Shown: positions 40,896-52,344, counted from the stretch's first letter. The stretch: DNA of 64,000 nt from Coprinellus micaceus (GCA_951394405.1 OX596344.1:1364001-1428000), one strand, 5' to 3'. The notes: generated by a model from the sequence alone, not told the origin. Made by a program: numbers and translations.

Positions 40896-42768
40896 ATGCC
40901 CGTCATCGTCAATAACGATAAGGACCTCGTATACAATGGACTCGGACTCGTGTTCGCTGCGTCGCTGTCGCCAGACAGACGGGTTACCGTTATGCTCACG
41001 ATCTTGGCCGTGTCCATGATCGCGGTCTCCTTTCCGGCGGTGAGTAGTACTGGGATTATACGCATCCCGAATATCTTGTTCTTCGTTGGGAAGCACTTCG
41101 GGACAGGCGTCATCCTGGCCACGGCCTTCATTCATCTGCTTCCAGACTCCTTCAGCTCCTTGCTGGACCGGGGTGTGCAGGAGAAGTATGGAAAGGTTGG
41201 GAATTGGGTCGGGCTCATCATGTACGTCACTCCCCATTGCTATGAGCTCGGTCAACCTAACGAACGGGCGCAGACTGGGATCTCTATTGGCCATTTTCCT
41301 GGTCGAGTGTATGTTGTTCACGGTTGGTGTCTTGAAGAAAACCTAACACCCCGCAGATGTATCGACGACATTTGTCGACCACCTCCATGCGGAGCCTTCA
41401 GCTCCCCCATCTCCACAAGCGCCCTCTGTCGCGCTCCCCGCCCCTGCGACGCCGACCCTGAGGCAGGAGCCCTCGACGTTGCTCCCATTCCTCGCCAACA
41501 CTCCAAAGATCATTCGATTACGCTCGAATGTCGCGTGCATCTGCCAAAACGGCGTGTGCGTGTGTGTCCCTGAGCCGGCAGCAGCACCAGTGAACGAAGC
41601 ACACCGCCAAGACCACCACGAGCACCATCAGATGGAGAAGCGGCGGATAGGCAGACGAAGGCAGATTGTCAGCATATTCGTACTGCAAGCAGGAATCATG
41701 ATTCATTCCCTCGTTATCGGACTCACGTTGTCGATAGCTTCTGGTGCTGACTTTGGTGAGCTATCCGACATCCCTTGGAATCTCCTTCCCTGACACCACA
41801 ACAGCGTCTCTGACAACGGCAATCATCTTCCACCAAGTATTTGAAGGTCTGTCGCTGGGCGTTCGGATAGCTGCACTGCCCCCTGCAAGGCCCAAAGCGT
41901 CGGAAGAAGACCACGACGACGAGGACCGCCACGGTAGTGCGGCGCCCTCCATCAGCGAGCTGGACGGCCTAAACTCTCTCGTGCACCCCAACCTCCATGT
42001 GGAAGGCTCTGCTCCTCACCTGGACCCGCACCACAGATCCGGAGGCTCATCATCCTCCGATGGGGCCCCATCCAGTCCAACCTTGTCGCAGAAGACTCCT
42101 CTCAAGTCATCTCCTTCGTCCCGTACACCGTCGATGTTGAGAACGGAGGGTGACCCGAAGGGGTGGGGGAGAACCTTTGGGGGATCAGGAGACCACGATC
42201 ATCACCACTACCATTACGGGGCAACACAAACGGTCCAGGAGCCTCATAAGCAGAACAACAGGAGCAGTTGGCTCAATTTCTTCAATCCACTGAAGGTGAC
42301 ATTGCACTTCCTCTTCGCTGTTACGACGCCCGCCGGAATGGCGCTGGGGTTGACATTGTGGGGGAAAGGTACCACGGAGCCAGGTGAGCGCTTTCTACGT
42401 CCTTAGTGTACGCCGGTGCTCATACAACCTTTTTACCAGCTTCCATGAAGCTCGTTCAAGGCGTGATGTCCGCCGTCTCCGCCGGGATGCTCATATATGC
42501 TGCTACCGTCGAGATGATTGCGGGCGACTTCGTGTTCGGGGATCTCGAAGGGCACCACCACCATGGTCCTGGCGGGCATGAAACTGACCATGACCATCAC
42601 GACCACGAACTGCACCCCCACGACCACGAACACCTTGGCCTCTCCATTGAGCGACAGGAGCACCACCACCACCACGATCATCACCCGAGCATCGGAAAGA
42701 GGGTCGTCGCTGTGACGAGTTTATTGTCGGGGGTCGCAGCAATGACTCTTATTGGGCTGTGGGACTGA
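40896..42768 (+). CDS. ZIP family zinc/iron transporter with His-rich loops
   Basis: A membrane transporter moving Zn2+ or related divalent ions into the cytosol. Five exons join in frame. TM1-3 lie in exon 1 (VMLTILAVSMIAVSFPAVS, ILFFVGKHFGTGVILATAFIHLLPD). A micro-exon (41277-41308) completes SLLAIFLVE, followed by YVSTTFVDHLHAEP. The metal-site helices are clear: IMIHSLVIGLTLSIASG (TM4, HSxxIG) and FHQVFEGLSLGVRIA (TM5, HQxxEG). Between TM3 and TM4 is a Cys/His segment (CICQNGVCVCVP, HRQDHHEHHQ). An unusually long His-rich insertion lies after TM5, and another (HETDHDHHDHELHPHDHEH) precedes the last TM. The length, about 555 residues, exceeds the usual 350-450 because of these insertions. 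The start is the ATG giving DRRVTVM directly before TM1. Confidence 0.92.
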
Positions 42769-43900
42769 AGGCAGACGAGGACGGCTGAACGAGTGCTAGA
42801 CGATTTTATGAGACTTATGCATGACTAGATCTATCGCACGTCGATACGTACGCCCGTGCGGTGACGCGACGCTAATGCTCTGTTGTACCTTTTGTAGATG
42901 TTGTACTTCTAGTTGACGAAGGCGACCACTATTTTATGGTAGCCGATTGCCGAGCCCGCCTTACCTTGGGCGCTTATTCACAAGCACGTGTTGCATACCC
43001 CGCAGTACTCAAGTCTGGTGCGGCGATTCCACTCCCTGCCTTCCGTTGCCACTGACCACACTGAATTGGGGCAGCGATGGTTGTTAATCTTGACCCAACG
43101 TTCGAGGGACACGCTTTGATAGTGTGAGTGGACCTCCTTGGACCTCTGCGAGCATGCGACTCAACAGTTCTGCCTTTCTATCAAACAGGGTCGTTATTGG
43201 ATGGAGGGGCAGGCAAAAGCTACGTGAGGGTTCTGCGACGGTGACTTGAAGTCCAAGCAAGAGCCAAGACGTATTTTCTCGACAGACTGCTGCGCGCCAT
43301 TGGCCAAGCCCCAGTGATGCAATAAAGGTGGGGAGACTCTCGAGAAGTGTGCTGCCTTCCCCCACAAAGTCACCGGACATGGCAGCTACAGCGACGGGCG
43401 GCCATCGTCAAGCTCAAAAAGGCCCCCAGGTCAAATGTTTTATTGATATCCAGGTTCTAAAGAGCGGTCTATCGTGTGGGAGAGTGATTTCTCCCTCCTT
43501 CTTCACCGCGTTCATTCGACATCTGCATCGCTACTTCGCTTGTATCACATTCTGCTCTTCGCTTTGTCAATTGGCTACGTTCCCTACTATAGACCTTTCA
43601 ATTCATCGTCTCCACTGCATTCGTTCAATAGCTAGGGCCCTGCTGTGTGGGTATGGTTCTACTCGAGCAGATCTAGATCGAATTCGCTTCACTCGCAAAG
43701 AGGTTTGGCGGATAAAAATCCCGCCAGGAGAGGTAGTCGTCATCGAGCCCAAGGAGGAAGGAGCCTCCCAGAGGTCAGATGGTTTAATATGATCATATGA
43801 GGGTGATACGAGCGTGCGGGGATCCCCGCTATCTTCTGCCACTTGAGCCGATGAAACCCACCACCTACCCACCTACCCACCTCAGTCTCTAGACCGCAAC
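42769..43900. other. Region between ZIP gene and G-domain copy D
   Basis: About 1.1 kb. A frame of 154 codons at 43328-43792 (+) and one of 98 codons at 43084-43380 (-) exist, but neither has a recognisable motif. The GGGCGCTTA motif occurs at 42966-42976. A short CCCACCTA-type tandem run precedes copy D. Confidence 0.4.
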
Positions 43901-45122
43901 ATGTCGCTGGGAAACAACCCATCCACGTCCACTCCCTTTGTCGGGGACATGGAAAAAGATATTCTGATACTGTGAGGGGGCGTGTTCATTCACGCCATTC
44001 CAAGGCATCCTAACCTCACGTTCCCCAGTGTCGTTGGTGATGTTGGCGCGGGGAAGAGCTATGTGGGTACCTGAACCAAAGTCAGATTCAGGTAATTGAT
44101 TCCCCCCTTGGTAGTTCGCCAATAGACTCCTGTCTGGGATAGGGAGCAAGAAACGAGCGATCGAAAGCGATCGGCAAGATCCGTGCACCCTCGAAGTCGA
44201 GCCCATCGTTATTGAAGAGGGAGGGTGGCTAAAACGATATCTTCGCATCAGGATAGGTGGCATGAGGTTCATTGTGGTCGACACTCCAGGCCTTGATCTC
44301 TTTACGGCGAAGCGCATTGGCGACTGGATAAAAAGATTGTCAGTCCGACCCACTCAGTGGATGAATGTTATTTTGGCTCAACTGCGTTGGCCGTGGCTCC
44401 CCTGGCAAAGCTAACTCATGCCGCTTTTCAGGTATCCAACCCCAACTGAGTCCCAAATTCTGATCGGGGGTATCGTTTACCTCCACGACATGTCCAAGGA
44501 CAGGATACCCAACACTACACACATGAACCTCTTGGCTCTACGTAAATCACTCCCGGAACCCCTCCTCTGGTCATCGGTTATCCTTGTGACGACTAAATGG
44601 AAGTATGCAAACGGAAACGTCGACGCTGATAGGAAAGTCGACGAACTTGCGAAGAAGCAGTGGAAATGGCTTCTCATGGAGGGTGGGAGCGATCTTGCGA
44701 CGGTCATGAAGTTTGAAGCCGGATCTCTCGACGAGGAGAAGAAATGCGCTTTAGGGATAGTGCAGCCTATCTTGCAAAGAGTCGAAGAATGGATGAAGAA
44801 GGGAGCCTCGGACACCCTGCACCATATCGAAAACCTTTTCCAAGGGACACGCGTTAAGAATCCTCAGTTCACCCAGGACCTGCATGCTGCGTTAGTCGGG
44901 GCGATGCATACTCACCAGGAAATATCAGATATGTCAGAGATAAGGCCAGGAGAGGGAAAAGAAGTCTCTGAGAAGGAGTTTGAACGGCTAGAAGAAGAGT
45001 GGAAACGGTGGATTGAAGAGATTCAGAGACTGCTGGGGCAGTTTTCAACCTGGGATAAAGTTTTACTGGTACTTCAGATTCTTTTCCCCAGGCTACTAGG
45101 AAGGCTGTACCGTACCACGTAG
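43901..45122 (+). CDS. AIG1-like G-domain protein, copy D (complete)
   Basis: The best preserved of four paralogues. Four exons join in frame. Exon 1 is MSLGNNPSTSTPFVGDMEKDILIL, exon 2 VVGDVGAGKSY, exon 3 FANRLLSGIGSKKRAIE... through FIVVDTPGLD to GDWIKRL, and exon 4 YPTPTESQILIGGIVYLHD to the stop. The P-loop GDVGAGKS and G3 DTPG are intact. There is no classical NKxD; TTKW (VILVTTKWKYA) occupies the G4 place, so guanine specificity is uncertain. The C-terminal ~170 residues are charged and helical (EVSEKEFERLEEEWKRWIEEIQ) and end with a short hydrophobic stretch (WDKVLLVLQILFPRLL) that might contact a membrane. Length is about 350 residues. It is recognisable as a mushroom-expanded family; the biological role is unknown. 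Confidence 0.82.
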
Positions 45123-46290
45123 CTAGGTAATCAGAAACTACGGAGAGGCCAAGAGCACGACGCAAGCAAGCCGGCGTATAATTAAGCGCCCGTCCGCGAC
45201 AAAGTTAACCATCCCGTATCTGATCGGCTTGGTACAATTACACTCATTTTTTTGGCCCTCCTGTGGTTGCACAGCACATAGAAAGGCCGTAAGAGTGCTC
45301 TTCCTGAGAGGTGTGCTGTGTTTTGGCCAACTGGAAGAAGAAAGGGTATACTAATACTCACTCTGGAAACTACAAAACGCGTTTCAAGAGCTGCAAATTA
45401 GGTGAGTGGCGGAGATGTGTCTCACGCAGGCTGAGCATAAGCAGCCGTGAACTCTCTTGGTCAAACCACGGCCATAGCAGAGTGTTTGCGCAAAGCCACC
45501 GATCTCTCCACGAGCCACCAGGTGACTTTTTGGCGTGCGCAGAAGTTTTGGCCCATTTTGGTAGAGTGTGGGGCGATGGGTCACTTTCCGTCACTTATTT
45601 CCACATTTCTGCACACTCCACGAAGCGGCGCGGTGCTTGTCTCCTCGGCACAAACTCTCTAGTATGGGTGGAACAGGGTGGGACCCACTACCGCTTTCAC
45701 GCGCCTGACAGGCGAGTCCCCTACGTTTTAAACATGGAACACGGACGCGTATAACGTAGGGCCCGTTGCAGACGCTTCTGTAAAGTCGACAAAAAATTGC
45801 AATGGGCTCCGAGTGACCTTCCCTCTTGCATCCACCGTCGGACCCGACCGTGTGTCACCTACCTCAACTCACCATACAGAATGATTGGATTCACTATCGC
45901 GATGAAATGAAGCACTACTTACCGAAGGCTTGCAGTCAAGGATCTGTTCCGTTGTGGCGAGAGGGCTCGAAATGATGGATTACCGGGTTGAGCAGCACCA
46001 CCTTGACCGCCTTCGGGCCTCCATGATTTACCGTTCTGGGCAGGCAAGGGTGACAAAATCGTGATGGTGTGGGAAGCGGCCAGAGACGGAGAGTTTGGGC
46101 TGGGGAACCTTGAAGGGTTCTTGGGGGGCTGACGGCTCCAACACCCGAGCTGTGGGCGTCGGGCGGACGAGACCGCCGCGTGGGGGAGCGATCACCGTGG
46201 GAACGCGTCTGATGGCATCGATGTAGACGCGCGTGTGGGCGCTTAAATCAAGCTCCCGCTGATGGGTGCAAAACGGACGCAAAAACTCAA
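45123..46290. other. Region between copy D and the tRNA gene
   Basis: About 1.2 kb without a supportable gene. One frame of 147 codons (45311-45754, +) has no recognisable motif and is not supported by neighbours. The GGGCGCTTA motif occurs reversed at 45183-45191 and forward at 46235-46245. Confidence 0.4.
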
Positions 46291-46381
46291 TGAACCCGAC
46301 CCGGATTGAACGGATGACCTTATGGAATCTCGTTTCCAATTAATGCTGGAATCATACGCTCTACCACTGAGCTACAGGTCC
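46291..46381 (-). tRNA. tRNA-Trp (CCA anticodon) with a 19-nt intron
   Basis: On the minus strand a full cloverleaf can be drawn. The acceptor stem is GGACCTG/CGGGTTC with G-U pairs, the D arm GCTC-AGTGGTA-GAGC, the T arm ATCCG-TTCAATC-CGGGT, and the discriminator base is A. The anticodon stem TATGA pairs with CCATA, with one A-C mismatch, and encloses TTCCAG...T, putting CCA at positions 34-36. Removing 19 bases after position 37 leaves exactly 72 nt. The intron contains TTGGAA, able to pair with the anticodon region, as expected of pre-tRNA. The promoter A-box sequence (TAGCTCAGTGG) and B-box (GTTCAATCC) are present. No CCA end is encoded, as normal for eukaryotes. Confidence 0.8.
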
Positions 46382-47575
46382 TTGTGGAGTATCTTTTTGC
46401 GAGTTTATATGGGAAGGAACGAGGGGAAAGGGTGGAGGAAGGGCCGACCTAAAACTGCGAATGAGTGGAGAGTTGAAAACGGCTGAAAAAACTAAGTCCA
46501 TTTCCCACGGGTTCCCAGTCGTCTGGTCTGTTTAGACCCCCCAGATCCTGCGAGAGGAGAGACGCGACAATGGGAGGAGCCCGACGCTAGCCCGACGCGT
46601 CTGATAGTGTTTTGACGCCGGGCTGCCCAACTTCAAAAGTCGCTGTTATGCTGGCTACACAGACATAGGTCGATTTTTAGGCACGGTATCCGGCCCTGGT
46701 GCGCTCGAGCCGTTGAGAAGACGTCGTCTTTTTACCTGTCAAGCATCGAGTAGTTGAATTGGTTCAGTCCAGAGTTGGCCGGATGGTTACCCTTTTCAAG
46801 ATGCCAATGCCCCGCTTCGCAAGGCTTTGGGTGACCCTGCCCAGTGCGGACACCATGCTAGTTTTAGATTCCTGGCGCTTCGAGCATCGGTTTTCTGCAG
46901 ACAGCGCCTCAAGTGACTAACGGTATTTCCAAAACTCGTGAAGAACCCCTTTGAGGAAATGCTGTTTCCCAACTTACTAGGGACTCGCGGTGCCCGGTTC
47001 CAACACCACACACAACGCTCTAACAAGGGTGAAGGGTCAAAAATGTCAAGGCAGAGTCAACGCAGAGCGTCAGTATCGCCTACTGCACCCCCAAAACCAT
47101 AGGGACCAAATACAATTCCCAGTCGTTCTGGATGAGTGGGTAGGTTGAATGGCTTCCCGGCCGTCCTTCCTCTACAGCACTCCGAATCTCGCGAGTGCGG
47201 CAATTGGAAGCCATTGCGAGCCAGAGGGACCTATACCAGATCTAATTCCGGGCTTCCTAGCATCGAAAACTCCAAGTGAGGGCCTAAGGAGTAGGTCAAA
47301 GGGAGTGGGGGGTTGTTGACCAACGTGGACTGGCAAAACGATAAGGTGAGCTCAACGGAACCCGGAAGGACTGCTTATGAGACCAGCGCGGTGGACGTTA
47401 CAATTATGCCGTCGTTAAAAGTACAGCGTACAATATATAGGTGAACCTGGTTGGGATCCGAGTGACCGGGACCTGGTTTGTTGGATTGCTTTTCCTCAGG
47501 AAAAACATCAATGTCGATATTTCAACGTGACGTGGGGAGCAGAAATGGGGTGCGGTGCGGTTGTGTGCGCCGAAA
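46382..47575. other. Region between the tRNA and the SUMO gene
   Basis: About 1.2 kb with no gene that I can support on either strand. It includes the upstream flank of the tRNA gene and the 3' flank of the SUMO gene. Confidence 0.4.
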
Positions 47576-48185
47576 TTAGACGTATGTTCCTCCGCCAACC
47601 TAATTGCGCGTCAACGGATCTTCGAAGGCGATATTCGTGGCGAACACTCACCTGCATCAGGAAAGCATCGATCTGGTCACTATCCTCCAATCCGACCTGC
47701 GAGAAACGATGCATGTGAGCTACTACAGAGCGAGGAAAGTGGGGCAAGACACACGGATGCGGGTGTATCATCCCTCTGGATTCGCTGTCCCTCAAAGACG
47801 AACTTGAATGTCCCGGGGGTAGCACCTTCATACGGTAAAGCCACGGTGTTTGTCATAGTGCATATGCGAGTGGGGGTGGTGAAGTTGTCAGAAGAGACGA
47901 ATATGCTCCTGGAGGGACAAAAACGCACTACCACCCAAGCGGGGCTAGATTTTGCGGCCATGTCAGCCATGTTCTGCGTAGTGGGCGCTGGGAAGGCTCA
48001 ACACACCTCGACACTATCAAAGATCTTTCCAAACTTCGTGTTCATCCTTGCTTTCACGGTAATATCTGTTATAAAACGCGTCAGACGCGTTCCACGCTGA
48101 GCAGTTAATTTGGTCTACTTGAGCCCTCATAGGCAATGTTAATGTTGATCTTGGGCTTGGCTTCCTCCTCAGGTTCTTGGGACAT
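47576..48185 (-). CDS. SMT3: SUMO (small ubiquitin-like modifier)
   Basis: The protein modifier attached to lysines by the E1 Aos1-Uba2 and the E2 Ubc9. It is made of short exons that are individually easy to overlook. Exon 1 (ATG at 48185) reads MSQEPEEEAKPKININI. After a short intron comes ITVKARMNTKFGKIFDSVE, the beta strand and helix of SUMO. A later exon reads GTFKFVFEGQRIQRDDTPAS, the SUMO strand 3-loop region. Then VGLEDSDQIDAFLMQ is joined to VGGGTYV and the stop. The diglycine is thus followed by a short tail, which a Ulp protease would remove. The exact join between FDSVE and GTFKF is not resolved; several donor/acceptor pairs fit, and a micro-exon is possible. The total is about 100 residues. 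Confidence 0.8.
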
Positions 48186-48376
48186 TTTGAGGGTCTGGAA
48201 AAGGCTGGTTTAGGGAGCTAAGCTTGAGCTTGAGGAAACTCGCGACGGACTTGAGGTGATGGAGGACGGAGAAGACGATGATCACCGTGGGCGACGCGCT
48301 GCGCCTGTAATTGGCATCGTGGGCGGCGGCCTCAATTGTTCCCAACGAGGTTCTCTGCAACGTTCATGTGGAGTTC
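48186..48376. promoter_or_regulatory. Shared divergent promoter of SUMO and ATG22
   Basis: Only 191 bases separate the two start codons, which point in opposite directions, so the two genes must share this promoter region. I see no clear TATA box. The role is inferred from position. Confidence 0.55.
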
Positions 48377-50313
48377 ATGCTCTTCTCTTCCAACTACAAA
48401 CGGCACTTGTATGGATGGTTGACCTACGCGTTTGCAAGGTATGTCTCGTCGCTGTGCCGAACAGCGCCCAAGAAAACTAACGCGTAATATAGTGAGGTCT
48501 TTGTGATCGTCTCCTTGACGTTATTCCTCCCTATATGCTTGGAGCAGTTCGCGAGGGACAATGGATATTTGCTTCCAAACAAGACTGTGCCATGTATCGG
48601 GAATACGAAGACCGCGACAGTGGTGAGCATCCCGGAGGCCCGCTGCGTCGTCAAACTAGGATGGAAGTGGGTTGACACGGCGAGCTTCAGGTGAGTTTCA
48701 ACCTCGGCTTGTGGGATACGCTGTACTCATGAGCGCCTAGTCTATATACATACTCCGCCTCCGTCGCTTTGCAAGCTTTGACGGTCATTTCGATGGGAGG
48801 CATTGCAGATCATCGTGCGTGGCTCCCTACTCTGGCCTCAGCTGGCGCCTAACCAACCCCAAGCACCACATAGAAAGCGCCTGCTGGTCTTCTTCGCGCT
48901 TTTAGGTTCAATATCTGCGACTCTCTTCCTGCTGTTACCCTCATCTTCGCCCATATGGCCCGTCGCTGCCCTCCTAGCCATGTTTTCGAACGTGGGATTT
49001 GGTGCCTCCGTGGTCGCAATGAATGCATATCTGCCAACGCTGGCGAAGGAAGACCCCGATGTTCGGAAGCTGGCCGAAAGTCTTACCCAACCTCCCCAAG
49101 AGCATGAGCCTGAGGAGCCAGCTCGCCGAGACTCTTCAGAACCTCTACTCGGCTCTGCGGCGCCTCCCGCTCACGATTTCCAAACCAAATATGATACCCT
49201 TCTCTCATCAACAACCGCACGCATCTCGTCTCATGGAATCGCATTCGGGTACATGGCAGGAATCGTCCTGCTGGCTGTTGCCCTTGTTCCGGTAACGCTT
49301 TTGCACGGGAGCACCTGGGCGCTCAGGCTCGCTATTGGGCTCAGCGGCATTTGGTGGGCAGTCGGGACGATCCCCGCTGCTGTCTGGCTGCCTTCGTCGG
49401 AAGAGTCGACAACCCCAGACGAAGAATGGGGGTCCTCCAGGCCGGAAGGTGAATGGAGCTTCACGAAGGAAGTTGTGGGTGCATGGGTGAGGCTGGGGAA
49501 CATGCTTCGGTGGTCCGAAGTTCACAAACTACGGAACACGTTCAAGTACCTCGCTGCGTGGTTCCTGCTTTCAGATGGTGGGTATCCAATATATTGGTTC
49601 GCTGGCCATGGCTGATTGCCATTTGCAGGCTTCACGACTATCACATCCACCGCTCTCCTGTTCGCAAAGACATCTCTCTCCATGCCCGCTTCCTCCCTCA
49701 TCCTCATTGGGATCCTCACCCCATGTTCCGGGATCATTGGTTCCCTCGTCTGGCCACGTGTTCAGAAGAAGTTGGGTTGGACCAATCTCAAGGTCCTCGT
49801 CTTCCTCGTTGTGGTCGCCAGCCTCATTCCCGCTTACGGCTGCTTGGGCTTCCTGTTCGAAGGGGCAGATATCAAGTTTGGTGGGTTGACCACCCCAGGT
49901 GAGATGTACGCCTTGGCTGTCGTATTCGGTGTGTCTCCTTCCCTTCCTTACCGGATACGTGGCTCACCGGCTGCTAGGCTCTGTATACGGGGCGTTCCAA
50001 GGCTATGCTCGTGCATTCTACGCAGAGCTCATCCCACCAGGCGAGGAGGCTCGCTGGTATGGCCTCTTCTCCATTACTGACAAGGTGAGCTTCTCTGCCT
50101 CGTGTCCCACTCCATGCTAACCTTCGCATCCAGTCCTCCTCCTTCGTCGGTCCCCTTGTCGTTGGTCTCATAGCAGACACGACTGGTAACATCAGATATG
50201 CGTTTTTCTTCTTGGTTCTCATGATTTGGGCTGCCCTTCCTGTTCTTCTCAATGTCGACCTCCAAGCGGGTCGTACGGACGCTCGCAACTACCAATACCA
50301 AAGCTCTCACTAA
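48377..50313 (+). CDS. ATG22: Autophagy-related protein 22 (vacuolar amino-acid effluxer)
   Basis: An MFS-type vacuole membrane protein that exports amino acids after breakdown of autophagic bodies. Seven exons join in frame. The first is MLFSSNYKRHLYGWLTYAFA, followed by SEVFVIVSLTLFLPICLEQF, the conserved Atg22 N-terminal signature with ARDNGYL. Further conserved parts are ISMGGIADHPPHRKRLL, FSNVGFGASVVAMNAYLP, ISSHGIAFGYMAGIVLL, YGAFQGYARAFYAELIPPG and the family hallmark ARWYGLFSITDK-SSSFVGPL. It ends with AGRTDARNYQYQSSH. About ten membrane segments are visible. Between TM4 and TM5 is an acidic cytosolic loop (QEHEPEEPARRDSSEPLL). Length is about 540 residues, close to the usual. No earlier in-frame ATG follows the upstream stop, which sets the start. 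STE24 follows 156 bases downstream on the same strand. Confidence 0.92.
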
Positions 50314-50468
50314 CCTGTTAACCTAGTCTCTATAATATCTATTGCTCGGTGGCTTTGTACACCCTCCGAAGTTCGTTGAGTACATCAGTGGTGTGGCAGT
50401 GCTGATAATGGGACACGCCGTCGCGGAATTTCGCCACGTCGCGCTTGTCTCTTTCTGCCTTCACCGTC

Positions 50469-52049
50469 ATGGATATCATCCACACCCAGCTGGCCAACGT
50501 CCAGAAACAGCTCTCATGGGTTCAGACTGAAACAATCAACTGGAAGCTCTATGTTCAGATCTTTTCTTGGACTGTAACGTTGTTCGAATCCTACCTTTTG
50601 TAAGTTCTTGGGCGCTTGACGTGTCATTGGTGAGGTACTGAATGAATTTGGGGCGAATAGGTTGAGACAGTATCCTCTGTACTCCAAAACGTCACCGCCG
50701 CCAGCGCTGCAGAAAGACTTCGACCAGGCTACCTTCGACAAGAGCCAGCTGTATGGCAAGGACAAGGCCAAGTTCGCGCTGTTCTCCGGCCTTTACAAGC
50801 AAACCCTCGATTCGACGTTGCTCCAAATTGGCTTCTACGCCTGGTCGTGGAAGGCCGCTGGGCAGCTCATTGGGAAGCTGGGATACAGCCTAGAGTACCA
50901 GGTGCGTGGAGGCAGTGGCCACTGCAGTGTCGATCTAACGTTAGGCTTCTTCGGTTGGCAGATCACCCAAAGCATCGCCTTTGTGTTCATCCTATTTTTC
51001 CTGTCGACCATCCCCACTATCCCTCTTTCGGTGTACAGCACGTTTGTGCTCGAGGAGAAACATGGATTCAACAAGACGACGCCCAAACTGTTTGTCACCG
51101 ACCTTGTCAAGTCGTGGGTTCTTGCCTTCACGTTTGGCGCGCCTTTCCTCGCCATTTTCATCAAGATCTTCCAGTGGGCCGGCGATCGTTTTGTTCCATG
51201 GCTCATGGCCTTCATGTAAGGTACTTCTAACGTCCCCCAAAGCCAAATACTAACGGCCTATGCAGGATCTCCTTCCAGCTGATCATGGTCATTCTCTACC
51301 CCACTGTCATCCAGCCTCTCTTCAACAAACTTTCCCCTCTCGCCGACGGCGAACTCAGGAAACGCGTTGAAGCCCTCGCCGTCAAGCTCAAGTTCCCCTT
51401 GAAGCACCTCTACGAAATCGATGGATCCAAGCGTAGCTCTCACAGCAACGCCTATTTCTTCGGTCTCCCCTGGGCGAAGCACATCGTCATCTTCGATACC
51501 CTCATCCAGCAGAGCAAGCCCGACGAAGTTGAGGCTGTCCTCGCGCATGAGCTTGGCCACTGGTACTTTATGCACCCCTCCAAGATGCTTTTGATCTCCC
51601 AGCTCCACATCTTCAGCGTCCTCGCGTTGTTCCCTGCGTTCCTCTATGCTCCCCCTCTCCTCGCGTCCTTCGACTACCCCACCGTCGTCGCAAGGAGCCC
51701 GCCTACGATCGTCGCATTCTTGCTCTTCCAGATGATCTTGACCCCCATCGAAGCCGTTGTGAGCATCGGTATGAACGCTGTTAGCAGGAAGTTCGAGTTC
51801 GAGGCGGATAGGTTCGCAGTCGACCTCGAGGACCGTGTTAGGGCGACTGGGGGTGAGAAGGAGGCTGAGGGTATGGCCGATGTGGGCGACCGTCTTGGAC
51901 GGGCGTTGATTAGCCTTCATGTGAAGAACTTGTCGACGGTTTGGGTGGATTGGTTGTACTCTGCGTATCACCATTCACACCCGACCTTGACGGAGAGGCT
52001 GAAGGGCTTGGAGACTTTCCAAGCCGAAAAGATGAGGAAACGTCAGTAG
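50469..52049 (+). CDS. STE24: CAAX prenyl protease Ste24
   Basis: An ER-membrane zinc metalloprotease that removes the C-terminal tripeptide from farnesylated CAAX proteins such as a-factor-type mating pheromones, and clears clogged translocons. Four exons join in frame from MDIIHTQLANVQKQLSW. The zinc site HExxH is seen as HELGHW in EVEAVLAHELGHWYF, and the third ligand Glu lies in FEFEADRFA. Conserved parts are FVLEEKHGFNKTT, YPTVIQPLFNKLSPL, and IDGSKRSSHSNAYFFG. Seven or so membrane helices are visible. The length, about 470 residues, is normal. All catalytic residues are present. It follows ATG22 closely, but I do not infer a functional link. Confidence 0.95.
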
Positions 52050-52344
52050 ACGTTTTTGATACCATGTTGGATGCTGAGGTAGAGAAATGGTCAAGGGTAG
52101 TAATATCAGTGTGCGTCGTTTGATGTTGTATTTATTATATATTCGACCTTTACGTTTTCCGGCGCTCTCATCGGTATCACCGCGCGCCATAGGGAGCGAG
52201 GCCTAAGGCTTGTCTCAAACCAGGGGACAATCCAACGAATCGGTAGGTCGAAAGGGATGAGGGCTCGGAGCTGTATGGAGCACGTGTTCGTGGATAAGCG
52301 CCCAAGATAATCTCTGGCTTGTGCGGTTCCCTGCTGTTCCCACC
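52050..52344. other. Spacer between STE24 and the NLR remnant
   Basis: About 295 bases holding the 3' end of STE24. The reversed motif TAAGCGCCCAA is at 52295-52305, shortly before the ATG of the NLR remnant. Confidence 0.4.

Noticed and set aside
43328..43792. 154-codon frame upstream of copy D
   Set aside because: No recognisable domain, no clear start context and composition like the surrounding non-coding DNA.
45311..45754. 147-codon frame between copy D and the tRNA
   Set aside because: No motif or conserved spacing, and competing frames of similar length overlap it on the other strand.
47950..48000. GTGGGCGCTGGGAAGGCTC read as a possible P-loop on the plus strand
   Set aside because: The surrounding frame has no further motif, and this DNA is the intron region of the SUMO gene on the other strand.
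50575..50600. Sequence TGTTCGAATCCTACC resembling a tRNA B-box
   Set aside because: It codes for LFESYL within STE24 and no cloverleaf can be drawn around it.
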